A stretch of DNA of 64,000 nt from Phocaeicola vulgatus ATCC 8482 (GCF_000012825.1 NC_009614.1:4216001-4280000); one strand, 5' to 3'; counted from the first letter of the stretch, positions 49,569 to 59,074 are shown. Numbers and translations: made by a program. Notes: generated by a model not told the origin, from the sequence alone.

Positions 49569-50246
49569 ATGGGTAATCAGGAAAAACAAGTGATAAAACA
49601 AGCGGAAAACCAGCCCAAGAAACCCGGTAGAGGAGGTAAAAGACCAGGTGCAGGTCGCCCCAAGGGTACCAGCAAACTCTATGCTTTCCGGGCCGATAAT
49701 GAAGTGGCTGCCTATCTGGACAGCCAGGAGAACAAGACGGACTTTATCAAGGAATGTATCGTCTGGCAGATGGAGGTTGCTAAAAGCAGGCAGGAAGACG
49801 AAGCTTTGATGCAGTTGGGGGAAGTGATGCCTACCAGCCGTGTCAAACCGATGACGCTGCCTTTCTTTGATGTGAAGGTGGTGGCCGGTTTCCCCATTCC
49901 TTTGAACAACGATGAACTGGCGCAGGACATTGAGGTGTTGAAGATGCTGTGCCCACACCCGGACTCTTCGTACTTGATCCGAGTGCAAGGCCGTTCGATG
50001 ATTGAAGCCGGAGTGAATGATGGCGACATCATCATTGTAGATAAGAGTGAACGGAACCCTACGGAAAAGCAGATTGCGGTCTGCGAACTGAATGGAGAGT
50101 ACACGCTGAAACGGGTTTGCAAGAAGGAAGGAATCCTTTGGCTGGTTCCGGCCAATCCCGAGTACCCCGAGATTAAAATCATTGATGGTGATGATTTCAG
50201 TGTTTGGGGAGTCGTGACGTATATCATCCATAAGCCTGTTTACTAA
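49569..50246 (+). CDS. umuD: UmuD/LexA-like S24 peptidase
   Basis: 225 aa. The N-terminal segment PGRGGKRPGAGRPKGTSKLYAFR is basic and AT-hook-like, followed by a helix (residues about 45-80), which takes the place of a LexA HTH. The S24 domain has VVAGFPIP (cleavage site Ala106-Gly107), catalytic Ser143 (VQGRSMIEAG) and Lys181 (YTLKRV). UmuD-type proteins are self-cleaved on RecA filaments and activate DNA polymerase V. The protein may repress its own promoter (inference). umuC follows 27 bp downstream. Confidence 0.85.
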   Translation: MGNQEKQVIKQAENQPKKPGRGGKRPGAGRPKGTSKLYAFRADNEVAAYLDSQENKTDFIKECIVWQMEVAKSRQEDEALMQLGEVMPTSRVKPMTLPFFDVKVVAGFPIPLNNDELAQDIEVLKMLCPHPDSSYLIRVQGRSMIEAGVNDGDIIIVDKSERNPTEKQIAVCELNGEYTLKRVCKKEGILWLVPANPEYPEIKIIDGDDFSVWGVVTYIIHKPVY

Positions 50247-50273
50247 TTTCTATAATCCGTTTGCCAACAACTC

Positions 50274-51532
50274 ATGATTGCTTTAGTCGATTGCAACAGC
50301 TTCTTCTGTTCCGTGGAAAAGGTCTTCCATCCCGGACTGAACGGAAAGCCCGTCTGTGTGCTTTCCTGCAACGATAGCTGCATTGTTGCCCTGACCCCGG
50401 AAGCCAAGGCACTGGGGCTGCGTCGTGGAGACCCCATCTTCAAGAAGAAGGGTATTGTGCAGCACTATGGGGTGAAGCTGTTTTCTACGAACATGTATCT
50501 CTATGCGGCCATGTCCAAACGGGTGAACAACATTCTGCGGTCTGCTGTGCCTCATTCGGAAACCTATTCGATTGATGAATCCTTCCTCTATCTGGACGGG
50601 CTGGAGAAGTACCATAATTTGGAGGACTACATGAGCGGAGTGGTGGAAAAAATCAGGCTCTATACGGAAGTGTGGGCATTGCACCGACCAAGACATTGGC
50701 GAAGATTGGCAGCAAGTTCGCCAAGCAGTACAAAGGCTACCGCTCGGTGTGCCTGATAGATAATGAAGAGAAGCGCCGGAAAGCGTTGGCACTCTTTGAG
50801 TTGGCAGATGTGTGGGGAATTGGCAAACAGACCTTGACCAAGTTGAACTACCTGGGCATCCGTACTCCGCTGGACTTTGCCGACAAGAAAGGAAGTTGGG
50901 TGCACAGCCACTTCACCAAGCCGGGATTACAGACGTGGAAGGAACTGAACGGCATCCCATGCATTGACACCTCGGAGGTGTTGCAACGACAGACTATCTG
51001 CACCAGCCGGAGTTTCGGACTTTTGGTAACCGATTATAACGAATTGAAGGCATCTGTAGCCAGCTTTGCGGCCAGCTGCGCCAACAAACTCCAGGAACAG
51101 CACTCGTTGACTTCTGCCGTGACGGTATTCGTATCGAGCACCCGCTTCCGGGAGGAGCTTCCTCTGTATTCCAACGGGCAGACCAGGATTCTGCCCATGC
51201 CGACCTCAGACACGATAGAGATTACACTGGCAGCACTGGCAGTGCTGAAGGAGATTTATCGGGAAGGCATCGGCTACAAAAAGACGGGAGTCATTTTGGG
51301 AAACATCACCGATGTTTCCTACATCCAGCAGAACCTCTTTGACGAAGTGAAGAACCGGCCGGAGCGGATGCAGCTGATGAAGCGCATTGATGAACTGAAC
51401 CACCGATTCGGTTTGCGGAAAATACATTTGGCCGTGGAGGGTGAAGAGAATCAGGCCTGGCATGCCAAGAGTGAATTCCGGAGTGGTAACTATCTGTCGG
51501 ACTTGCGAGAGATACTGACGATTCAGATATAG
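50274..51532 (+). pseudogene. umuC: UmuC-type Y-family DNA polymerase, frameshifted
   Basis: Two frames cover one protein: 50274 to about 50667 (MIALVDCNSFFCSVEKVFHP, YSIDESFLYLDG with the catalytic SIDE) and about 50668 to 51532 (SVGIAPTKTLAKIGSKFAKQ, ... C-terminal clamp-like region ending LRDILTIQI-type). In intact UmuC the first part continues RLYTGIPVSVGIAPTKT; here RLYT is followed by ten missing bases and a frame change (TATACGGAAGTGTGGGC). The palm and catalytic residues are in the first part, so a truncated protein would lack the C-terminal half and is probably inactive. A sequencing error is less likely because ten bases are missing. Confidence 0.85.
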
Positions 51533-51603
51533 TGATGCTGGGATTGTCACTATATTTATGTGGTTGTTTATCAAAAATCCTACGATTAAGGTTTAAATAA
51601 AGA

Positions 51604-51641
51604 ATACCAATTGGTATATTTGCCAATTATTGCTATCTTTG
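51604..51641 (+). promoter_or_regulatory. promoter with palindromic operator for the XRE gene
   Basis: TTG (51611-51613), 20 bp, TATCTTTG (51634-51641): a near-perfect Bacteroides promoter. The 14-bp palindrome ATACCAATTGGTAT (51604-51617) sits exactly on the -33 box. This fits autorepression by the XRE protein. Confidence 0.8.
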
Positions 51642-51698
51642 CATTGTTTTGATAACATTTAAAGGTGGCGGCAACACTTAAAATGCGGCAGAATAATT

Positions 51699-52196
51699 AT
51701 GACAAATCAAAATGAACTTTCCTTTTTGGAAATTCCCAATCAATCATCCGCGCAGATAATTAGCCGGAACGAGGTAGAGGTAATAGCTCCCGATGGTGAG
51801 GTCTTTACCGTATTATGTCAGATAGGTGCTTATACGAGCAAAGAGACACAAACCATAGAACTTTATTGGTTGGAGTCTTTGTTTGACAAGAACTTTTCCG
51901 CTGACAAAGAGGAAATGATTAATGCTATTTGGCGAGAATCCATGCAGTTTGCTATTGGTGGCGGAATAATAGGCATCAGTACAGGTACTCGCCATAAGGA
52001 TAGAGCACGTATCGGTGAACGTATTCGTCAAATCCGTATGGATAGAGGTATGGAAGCTCGTGATTTAGCAAGACTTTCCGGCATAGATGCAGCTAATCTG
52101 TGTCGTATCGAGAATGGTAAGTATTCTGTAGGGCTAGATATTTTATCTAAGATAGCAGCAGCTTTAGGGAAGAAAATAGATTTTGTTGACCTTTAA
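51699..52196 (+). CDS. XRE-family regulator
   Basis: 165 aa. An N-terminal beta-rich domain of about 90 residues (SAQIISRNEVEVIAPDGEV, then ETQTIELYWLESLF) is followed by a C-terminal HTH: IGERIRQIRMDRGMEARDLARLSGIDAANLCRIENGKYSV, residues about 110-150. The two-domain form suggests ligand or phage-signal sensing. It is followed 9 bp later by the HNH gene; together they look like a small self-regulated module. Confidence 0.82.
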   Translation: MTNQNELSFLEIPNQSSAQIISRNEVEVIAPDGEVFTVLCQIGAYTSKETQTIELYWLESLFDKNFSADKEEMINAIWRESMQFAIGGGIIGISTGTRHKDRARIGERIRQIRMDRGMEARDLARLSGIDAANLCRIENGKYSVGLDILSKIAAALGKKIDFVDL

Positions 52197-52205
52197 TAGC
52201 TTGTT

Positions 52206-53261
52206 ATGATTGATATAGATGACTACAAAGTAGAGGTCTCTTGTGAATATAAGGGTGAAACCTATTCCGTACGAGATAACGGTGCTATTATGAGACATCC
52301 TAAAAAAGGCGGACGAACAAGAGCATTGGATGGTAAATGGACATTTGGAAAGAAGGATGAATCCAATGGTTATATGTTTTTTTCTTCTAACATTCGTGTT
52401 CATCAAGTTGTTGCTACAGCTTTTTGGGGGCAAAACAAGGAGGAAGGAATGGTGGTAGACCATAAAGACACCAACAGGTGTAACAACAGAGCTGAGAATC
52501 TTCACTGGGTAACAAAGCTTGAAAATGTGTTGAACAATCCGATTACTCGTAGAAGAGTTATCAATATTTGTGGAAGTGTAGAAGCTTTTCTTAAGAATCC
52601 TGCTTTGATATGGAATAGTTCTGCTGATCCTAATTTTACATGGATGCGCACTGTGACAGAGGAAGAAGCTGCGAAATGTAAGGCGAACCTAGAACGATGG
52701 AGTAAAGAAGATGTAGATTTCTTTAATTCACCTAAAGTCAACGGTTTAGGCGAATGGATTTACAGTGATGTGCGATCCAATAATGACGTCCTTCATGAAA
52801 GGAAGCCACTACCCCAACATCCTGAATTTGAAAAGTTAGATGAAGAACAAGTAGAACTTGAAGACGATCCAATGTGTAGTTTCGATGAGTCATTAACCCT
52901 CAATGCACTACAAGAGTATTGGAGAACTCCTACAGAGTTTTCTTTATGTCCTTCTGAGGTTCTGTCATTAGAAACATATTATGCGTTGCTTAAGAAGGGA
53001 AAAGTCTTTTATTCTAATACTTATGGTTCAGGTATTATCATTGAAGCTGCAATTTCTGATGACAAAAATGAATTGTGTGTTGCGACCCATAATCCTGAAG
53101 CATTAAAGAATTGGGGCATTACATACATTTATATCTTGGGCGGCAAGTACATTCATCGGAGTGGTGGAACATTTTTTTCAGAGATAGGTGCTTTAAAAGC
53201 AATAACATTTTTCCAAGGTAAAGAATGGACAGGCGGCGATTGCATAGATGATTATTGCTAA
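52206..53261 (+). CDS. HNH endonuclease (NUMOD4/HNH_3-like) with long C-terminal extension
   Basis: 351 aa. The N-terminal third: VSCEYKGETYSVRDNGAIMR (NUMOD4-type), then MFFSSNIRVHQVVATAFWG and MVVDHKDTNRCNNRAENLHWVTKLEN, the HNH nuclease (DH and N...N) found in homing endonucleases. The remaining 220 residues contain LALQEYW-like helical segments and no known domain. It lies behind an XRE regulator with an autoregulated promoter, not inside an intron. A homing or defence role is possible. A terminator follows. Confidence 0.78.
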   Translation: MIDIDDYKVEVSCEYKGETYSVRDNGAIMRHPKKGGRTRALDGKWTFGKKDESNGYMFFSSNIRVHQVVATAFWGQNKEEGMVVDHKDTNRCNNRAENLHWVTKLENVLNNPITRRRVINICGSVEAFLKNPALIWNSSADPNFTWMRTVTEEEAAKCKANLERWSKEDVDFFNSPKVNGLGEWIYSDVRSNNDVLHERKPLPQHPEFEKLDEEQVELEDDPMCSFDESLTLNALQEYWRTPTEFSLCPSEVLSLETYYALLKKGKVFYSNTYGSGIIIEAAISDDKNELCVATHNPEALKNWGITYIYILGGKYIHRSGGTFFSEIGALKAITFFQGKEWTGGDCIDDYC

Positions 53262-53283
53262 TCAGTAAGTTTACATATATGTA

Positions 53284-53323
53284 AAGGGGAAAGATTATCA
53301 AATAAGATAGTCCTTTCCCTTTT
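53284..53323 (+). terminator. terminator of the XRE-HNH pair
   Basis: AAAGGGGAAAGATTATC pairs with GATAGTCCTTTCCCTTTT with two interior mismatches, then T-rich DNA follows. Confidence 0.75.
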
Positions 53324-53503
53324 GTCATCAAGATAGAATAGTTAATGGTATGAAACCCATTTTATGGATTCTTCTTGGATATGATTAGCCTTCTTCTAAT
53401 AGATTAGTTGCTTTTGTACTGATTTATAGAGCAAAAACGAGTTTGCTTGGTGTTTGTTTGAGGTGCATTGCTTATCTTCGTGTGCTTTTTTAAGAATGTA
53501 GAA

Positions 53504-53788
53504 ATGACGAAAGCAGAATTATGTAAGAAAATATCCGCAAAGACGGGATGTGATGCCCAGACTATACTGGCAGTAGTGGAGAGTTTGATGGTGGAAGTGA
53601 AGGAATCACTGGAGAAGGGAGAGAATGTTTATCTGAGAGGCTTCGGCAGCTTTATCGTAAAGCAGCGTGCAGAAAAGACTACACGAAACATTTCGAAGAA
53701 TACCACTATTATTATACCGGCTCATAACATCCCGGCTTTTAAGCCTTCCAAGGAACTGGTGAAGCTGGTGAACAAACTGGAGGATTGA
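53504..53788 (+). CDS. HU-family DNA-binding protein
   Basis: 94 aa from the ATG at 53504. MTKAELCKKISAKTGCDAQTILAVVESLMVEVKESLEKGENVYLRGFGSFIVKQRAEKTTRNISKNTTIIIPAHNIPAFKPS is a complete HU/IHF fold with the PAHNIPxFKP arm region. An integration, excision or nucleoid role in the element is likely. It ends in a perfect 19-bp terminator stem. Confidence 0.92.
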   Translation: MTKAELCKKISAKTGCDAQTILAVVESLMVEVKESLEKGENVYLRGFGSFIVKQRAEKTTRNISKNTTIIIPAHNIPAFKPSKELVKLVNKLED

Positions 53789-53803
53789 TAGCTGTTTGCA
53801 AAG

Positions 53804-53852
53804 GATAAACCATAAAAGCGAGCCGTTTCTTGACTCGCTTTTATGGTTTATC
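53804..53852. terminator. bidirectional terminator between HU and the Schlafen gene
   Basis: GATAAACCATAAAAGCGAG (53804-53822) and its exact reverse complement at 53834-53852, loop of 11 bases. Confidence 0.9.
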
Positions 53853-53874
53853 TTAAATGGGCTTTTGCACTACT

Positions 53875-55503
53875 TTACTTCAATAGCTTCCAGTAGCCGG
53901 CTTTGGTCGGACCAATATGCTCTACAATATGTTTCAATTCTTCGATGTCGCGATGAATGGTACGGGCATTGACACCTAGCTTGTCTGCCATTTCCTCCAT
54001 CGTAATCCTTGAATTCTTCCTGATCAACGAAACTATCGCTTGATGGCGCTTATTCTTTTTAGAATTTTCTTTCTTGTCTGTTGACTTTTTAAGAGAAATA
54101 TTCAAATCGTCTTCATCATTGGTGGAAATGGTTTCTTGGGACATTTGTCCGTTTCTTGGGACATTTTCCACAGTTTCTTGGGACATTTTCTCATTTCTTG
54201 GGACATTTTTCACGATTTCTTGGGACATTCCCATATAGGTAATGGAGAAGATGAACTGTGAACCATTGACGATTTCCACTTTGTAGTCGGGATAGTACAA
54301 GGGAGCATAGCGCAGGATATTACGGGTGCCGGAACCCATGTCTTCCACCCAGGACAACTCATGGAACACGCGCACCAGCAGCGGATTCTTGGTATAGTTA
54401 CTCAATTCCTGTAACGTGAGTTCGCCTTCGGGAATCTCCGGCAGCAGACGGGTGGGGTTCTTCGTGATTACTCGGTCCTTGAATACATGATAGAAACAGG
54501 CATAGCCTGTACTGAAATCGCTGTGTACGCAAAGATTGGCCACAATTTCACGGAAGAGGTCCCAGCGCAGGTCTTCCCGTTGGGTGGTACCTTCTGGCAG
54601 GTAGAACTTGTTCGGTAGGTAGCGTTCTGTAAACTGCGTCAGTCGGTCATAGACCTTGATCAGGTTACAGCGCATCGTGATGCGGTCGTCGTACCGGTTG
54701 GGAAAGCGCTTGATGTCGTTGTATTCCTCGTAGGTACACATGTGGAACAGTGCCTCGAAGCGGTAACGGGGCATGTACTCCTCAATGGCTTCTTCCTTGC
54801 CAAACAGAATGAGTGCGGCATACTTCAACTTTAGTTTCCCGGTTTCTCTGTCTTTCTTGGCCAGACGGGTATGAAGCAATATATCTTTATCAGCCAGCTG
54901 CAGCCAAGGATGGTTCGGTTTGATGACAGCCAGAATATTACGGCAGTACTGGAAAGTATCACTGTCCAAATCTTCCAGTGTCAGTTCCTCTACAATCCTT
55001 TCTTCAAAAAGATGCGGATTCTTTCGCTCAAAGAGCGACAACAGCAATTCCGGCTGGTCGGTTACATCAATGTCTGCATCTCCATTACGATCCCAGTATT
55101 TCCCCTTGTAACGGTAAACGTATTGGCCGCAAGGTATGTCCAGATGCAGGACCATCTTCCCTTCAACGGTAAGTATTTGCGGTGTGAAGTAGGGACAGGG
55201 CAAGAATAAATCAGGATTCTTGATGGCAGTGATGATATTACCCTGCAGTGTGGTGGCTTTGTCTGGATTCACTCCGACAATCTCACCATTATCCTTGACT
55301 CCCACAAGGATGTGGCCACCACTATGGTTCAGAAAGGAGCAGACGGTTTCATACAATGAATCAGAAATCTGTTCATAGCATGTTTTGTATTCTATTTGAG
55401 CATTCTCTCCAGCTTGGGAGAGCTTGATAAATTGGTCTTCTCTCATGAGGTTCAGTAACTTTTTTACAGATATATGTGGCATGGTCCTATCATTGAGACC
55501 CAT
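53875..55503 (-). CDS. Schlafen/AlbA-type ATPase-like regulator with C-terminal HTH
   Basis: 542 aa. AlbA_2/Schlafen-type N-terminal domain (residues about 20-110: ENAQIEYKTCYEQISDSLYETV and NHSGGHILVGVKDNGEIVGV). A middle RecG-like ATPase-associated region follows (EIVANLCVHSDFSTGYA, SWVEDMGSGTRNILRYA). The linker at about 430-480 contains the repeated MSQE and NVPRN units. The C-terminal end has an HTH (HQAIVSLIRKNSRITMEEMADKLG). It probably acts as a transcriptional or tRNA/nucleic-acid-binding regulator. Confidence 0.78.
   Translation of the reverse strand: MGLNDRTMPHISVKKLLNLMREDQFIKLSQAGENAQIEYKTCYEQISDSLYETVCSFLNHSGGHILVGVKDNGEIVGVNPDKATTLQGNIITAIKNPDLFLPCPYFTPQILTVEGKMVLHLDIPCGQYVYRYKGKYWDRNGDADIDVTDQPELLLSLFERKNPHLFEERIVEELTLEDLDSDTFQYCRNILAVIKPNHPWLQLADKDILLHTRLAKKDRETGKLKLKYAALILFGKEEAIEEYMPRYRFEALFHMCTYEEYNDIKRFPNRYDDRITMRCNLIKVYDRLTQFTERYLPNKFYLPEGTTQREDLRWDLFREIVANLCVHSDFSTGYACFYHVFKDRVITKNPTRLLPEIPEGELTLQELSNYTKNPLLVRVFHELSWVEDMGSGTRNILRYAPLYYPDYKVEIVNGSQFIFSITYMGMSQEIVKNVPRNEKMSQETVENVPRNGQMSQETISTNDEDDLNISLKKSTDKKENSKKNKRHQAIVSLIRKNSRITMEEMADKLGVNARTIHRDIEELKHIVEHIGPTKAGYWKLLK
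54132..54229 (-). repeat. five copies of a 14-bp word read in two alternating frames
   Basis: AATGTCCCAAGAAA (minus strand) begins its plus-strand mirror TTTCTTGGGACATT at 54132, 54152, 54174, 54194 and 54216. The spacings alternate 20 and 22 bp, so successive copies are read as MSQE or NVPRN. The block lies in the linker of the Schlafen-type protein. Confidence 0.9.
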
Positions 55504-55583
55504 GATACAAAGATAATTCTATTTCCTGAATGTTCGAAATAAAAAGGCCTTTATATCATGGGGTGTTAATCACATCAATTTTC

Positions 55584-58500
55584 TTACATATCAGAATCAT
55601 CTTCACTGTTTTCCGTTATCACTTCCGTTTCCAGATCTAGTCCGAACATCTCCTTGAGCTGCAGGTAGTCGAAGCAAAGTGCTTTGGGACGGTTCACCTT
55701 AGGACTTTGGATTACCTTTCCGTCTTTCACAAGCGTCACGCAATCCAGGTTGCCGCTGGGTAGCAGGATGTAGAAGCGGTCCTGCTTGGTGCCCAGAAAT
55801 GCCGGATGGGATTTGAGGTACGACAGAATGGTGGACCACGATGAGCGGTTGGCCGTGATGTTTTGGGTGGAGTTACGGCTGCTGAACAGCGAAGAGATGG
55901 CTGCCATGTTCAGGTAAAGTATCGGACGGGCTTCCAAGAACTCCATATCTTCCTTGACATTCATCGGACGGAACTTCTTGAGATAGCGAATGTTGAAGTG
56001 TACTTTTTCCGTACACTTTCCGATGGATTGCCAGCCCTGAAGCGTATTCCAGAAGTCTGCCACTTCGGAACTTTCCTGTGCCAGCTCGTTCTGGTTTCGC
56101 ATACCGTTAATGGTGGTTTCCAGCATCTGGGTATAACCAAAGGGAAGATGCAAGGCGGATTCCAGTGTGCGGAGTGTGGCCAACGGAATAATCCAGTTAC
56201 CGAAGATACGGTCATGGATGCCTTCCTGCTCCATCTTGATGGCAAGTTCCCGCTTGGTGAGGGAGTACATATCGGAAAAGTTCTTCTCAAACAGCTCCCT
56301 ATGTTTTAAAATATCGAGGGTCAGATGGGTCAGACCTTGATTGCAAATGGACTGCAATTCTTCGTAATGCTTTTTCTCCAGAACGTTGAACGAGGTCTTG
56401 GTGTAGGCCAAAAAGAGGACACGGGTATAGAGTGCCATATCCTGCGTCGGTTTTTCCTGTCCGCAGATGACGACTCCCGTGCTGACGATGGTCTGAGAGG
56501 CCATGCCGTCCGTGTTGGTGTTTTTCTTGGTCTGACCGCCACCACCCCAAAGGCCTTTGAGAAAAGCTATCTTCCGTACATCGAGGTCGTTCTTGTATTC
56601 ATCAAAAACGACCAGGGTGTTGACTGCCTGCGATACTCGGTCGTTCATAGCCGGAACCGATGCCACACCCATGTTGGGCGGTTCCACGTCATGCAGGAAG
56701 AAGGCCTGCAGACTGGTGGCCAGTGTGGTCTTGCCGGTTCCTTTCTCACCAAAAAGATTCAGGATGGGGAAATGCCGGGTTCGCTTATAGACCACATCTC
56801 GGAAAAGAGTAGCAATCAGGTAGCCAAAAGCGATGCGGGCATTGTCGCCAAAGACCTCCGTCAGCTTTTCCACGAAAGAGTGGAGAAGCACCCCGTTGCT
56901 ATTTTGGTGTACCATCAGTCGTTCAAATTGGTAGATTTCCGCATTGTCCCGGTAGATTTTAGAGGTGGCGGGAATGTAATAGGCATGGTGGCTGTCATCT
57001 TGGATAATGCCCATTTCGTCAGCTTCATGAAAGACACCATGCTGATAGATGCCGTTGCCGAAAGCGAAGAACTCTTTGTTCTCGTTCCAGCCAAGCTTGC
57101 GGATTCGCTCGGCCGTCTGGGTGCGGGAGTAGAGGAACTCCTTGACGCTGTTCAGTTTGTCTATCTTGCCCAGCCATACATAATTGCCGACCGAACCTAT
57201 CTTCTGCTGGAAGTTGGAGATGGAGCACATCTCGGATTCCTTCAACTCGATGATGCAGCTGTCCCGGAAGGAGTTGAACAGCCGGAACAGGCGGACTCCG
57301 TTGCATTCGTCATGGATATGGAACAGAGGTTCCATCCGAAAGTTGGAAAGGCGGATGGGGTCTTCATCATCCTTGCCCAGGCAATAGTAGCAGTTGTTGC
57401 GGACAAACAGGTTGAGCTGCCGGAGTGCATCGGTCTCTTCCTGTTGTTTGTCCATCATGGTCGGCTGTTTGGCCCTCTTGGCCTGGTTGCGGGCTTGTGT
57501 CACGGCATCCTTCCACAGACGGGCTTTGCCGTAGATTTTACTCAGCTGCTCGATGCACTGCTCATACACGAACTGGTCCTTTACATAACGCAGCAGGTCG
57601 GCTATCTGATTGACGCAGTTGATTTCCCTGAGCAACGAACTAGCCGTGGCAAACTGCTTCTCTGCCAGCCAGACGATGAAATGCTTTTCCCTCAGGTTGC
57701 GGTAGATTTCTTCGCTCAGGATGTAGCTGTCGGCATCATTCTTGACAAGCACCTCCCGTTGAGCATCTTTTGGAATAGTCCCTTCGTACTTTTCCTGCAG
57801 TTCATCTTCCGTCAGTTCCCAGGTGCCGAAGGGCAATTCCTTGACCGTGGCATGGAACCCCTTTCGGATGGCCAGTGTGCCGCATTCCATCACAGCCTTG
57901 AAGCCAGGACCGTATTGGCCTTCCGGAGCCACATCAGAGTCAGGAATGAAACAGAGGGAGGACTTATAGCGCTTGAGCAGGTTCAGCTGGTTCTCGTTCC
58001 AGCTGGTGCCCAAAGAGGCCACTGTGTTCTCCAGACCGATGGATTGCAAACGCAGCACATCAGGGGCGCCTTCCACAATGATGAAGTTCTCGGCATCCCT
58101 CAATCGAAAGGCGCGGTCGATGCCAAACAGGGTTTCTCCCTTGGTGTAGAGCACGCTGGTGGCGGAATTGATGTACTTGGGGGCATGGGGATTGGCGCCG
58201 ATATAACGGGCCGTATAGGCAATGATACGTCCCCACCGGTTCCGTATCGGAATCATGATCCGTTCGCGGAACATGGGGTAACTGGTGCCATCCTCCTTCC
58301 GTTTGAGCATGCCCAGTTCAAAGAGCAGTTCCTCTTTCAATCCTTTCTGTTGACAGTAATCGCGGAAGGCGTTGCTGTCTTTCGGGGCATATCCCAATCC
58401 GGCCTCAGAGCAAAAGTCTTCCGGCCAGCGGTTGTAGGCATAACATCGGGCATTCCAAGAATCCTCCGTAGTTGCCAGGCGAAGGCTGTCCACAAAGAAG

Positions 58501-58874
58501 GTCTGGAGTATATCCAATGCGGCCAGAAGGGATTCCTTGTGTTTCTGTTCGGCTATGGCTTCCCCGCTTTGTTCCTCTTCCTTTTCATAATCTACCGGGA
58601 TTCCGTGCTGTTTGGCCAGAAAATGCACCGCATCGGTGAAGGAAAGGTTTTCCTTCTCCATAATAAACCGGATGCCATCGCCTCCCCGGTTGCAGCCGAA
58701 GCAGTGGTACAGGTTCTTGGAAAGATTCAACGAGAAAGAAGGGGTTTTCTCCGAATGGAACGGACATAGCCCTTTCATGTTGAGTCTGCCGTCACGCGAA
58801 AGCTTCACATACGGCTCCACAATGGACTCGATGGGCAGTTCCCTGACTTTATCAAGTGTATCTTCGCTGGTCAT
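55584..58874 (-). CDS. CHC2 primase fused to a C-terminal helicase-like ATPase
   Basis: 1096 aa. CHC2 zinc finger with Cys37, His40, Cys58 and Cys61 (CPFH ... CFGC). The toprim part has FIIVEGAPDVLRLQSIG and SSLCFIPDSDVAPEG. A C-terminal ATPase carries Walker A LFGEKGTGKTTLATSL (about residue 703) and Walker B TLVVFDEYKNDLD (about 750), as in D5/phage-type primase-helicases. It probably drives replication of the element or primes the transferred strand. No open frame on the other strand is believable despite its length. It overlaps the excisionase-like gene at 58871 by 4 bp. Confidence 0.88.
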   Translation of the reverse strand: MTSEDTLDKVRELPIESIVEPYVKLSRDGRLNMKGLCPFHSEKTPSFSLNLSKNLYHCFGCNRGGDGIRFIMEKENLSFTDAVHFLAKQHGIPVDYEKEEEQSGEAIAEQKHKESLLAALDILQTFFVDSLRLATTEDSWNARCYAYNRWPEDFCSEAGLGYAPKDSNAFRDYCQQKGLKEELLFELGMLKRKEDGTSYPMFRERIMIPIRNRWGRIIAYTARYIGANPHAPKYINSATSVLYTKGETLFGIDRAFRLRDAENFIIVEGAPDVLRLQSIGLENTVASLGTSWNENQLNLLKRYKSSLCFIPDSDVAPEGQYGPGFKAVMECGTLAIRKGFHATVKELPFGTWELTEDELQEKYEGTIPKDAQREVLVKNDADSYILSEEIYRNLREKHFIVWLAEKQFATASSLLREINCVNQIADLLRYVKDQFVYEQCIEQLSKIYGKARLWKDAVTQARNQAKRAKQPTMMDKQQEETDALRQLNLFVRNNCYYCLGKDDEDPIRLSNFRMEPLFHIHDECNGVRLFRLFNSFRDSCIIELKESEMCSISNFQQKIGSVGNYVWLGKIDKLNSVKEFLYSRTQTAERIRKLGWNENKEFFAFGNGIYQHGVFHEADEMGIIQDDSHHAYYIPATSKIYRDNAEIYQFERLMVHQNSNGVLLHSFVEKLTEVFGDNARIAFGYLIATLFRDVVYKRTRHFPILNLFGEKGTGKTTLATSLQAFFLHDVEPPNMGVASVPAMNDRVSQAVNTLVVFDEYKNDLDVRKIAFLKGLWGGGGQTKKNTNTDGMASQTIVSTGVVICGQEKPTQDMALYTRVLFLAYTKTSFNVLEKKHYEELQSICNQGLTHLTLDILKHRELFEKNFSDMYSLTKRELAIKMEQEGIHDRIFGNWIIPLATLRTLESALHLPFGYTQMLETTINGMRNQNELAQESSEVADFWNTLQGWQSIGKCTEKVHFNIRYLKKFRPMNVKEDMEFLEARPILYLNMAAISSLFSSRNSTQNITANRSSWSTILSYLKSHPAFLGTKQDRFYILLPSGNLDCVTLVKDGKVIQSPKVNRPKALCFDYLQLKEMFGLDLETEVITENSEDDSDM

Positions 58875-59074
58875 AACATGCGGAGTTTAAGCCAGCAGTC
58901 CAGGATGGACTGGCCGGAATATTTCAGACGTCGGGAAGTGACCGGATTGATGGGCTGTATGTAGCCGTTCATCCGGTATTTACGCAATGTCTTGTAGCAG
59001 ACACCCAGTTCCGCACAAGCTCTTTTTACTGAATAGACTCCCAAGGGGTCTACTATTGGCTTTGATTCTATCAT
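58871..59074 (-). CDS. excisionase-like HTH protein
   Basis: 67 aa. YSVKRACAELGVCYKTLRKYRMNGYIQPINP is an HTH_17/MerR-type DNA-binding motif; the C terminus binds the recognition helix wing (SRRLKYSGQSIL). It overlaps the primase gene by 4 bp and precedes it, so it may regulate replication as well as excision. Confidence 0.8.
   Translation of the reverse strand: MIESKPIVDPLGVYSVKRACAELGVCYKTLRKYRMNGYIQPINPVTSRRLKYSGQSILDCWLKLRML

Noticed and set aside
56325..58769. 814-codon open frame on the plus strand
   Set aside because: It is antisense to the CHC2 primase-helicase, whose zinc, toprim and Walker motifs are clear; the antisense text has no recognisable domain and is explained by codon bias of the true gene.
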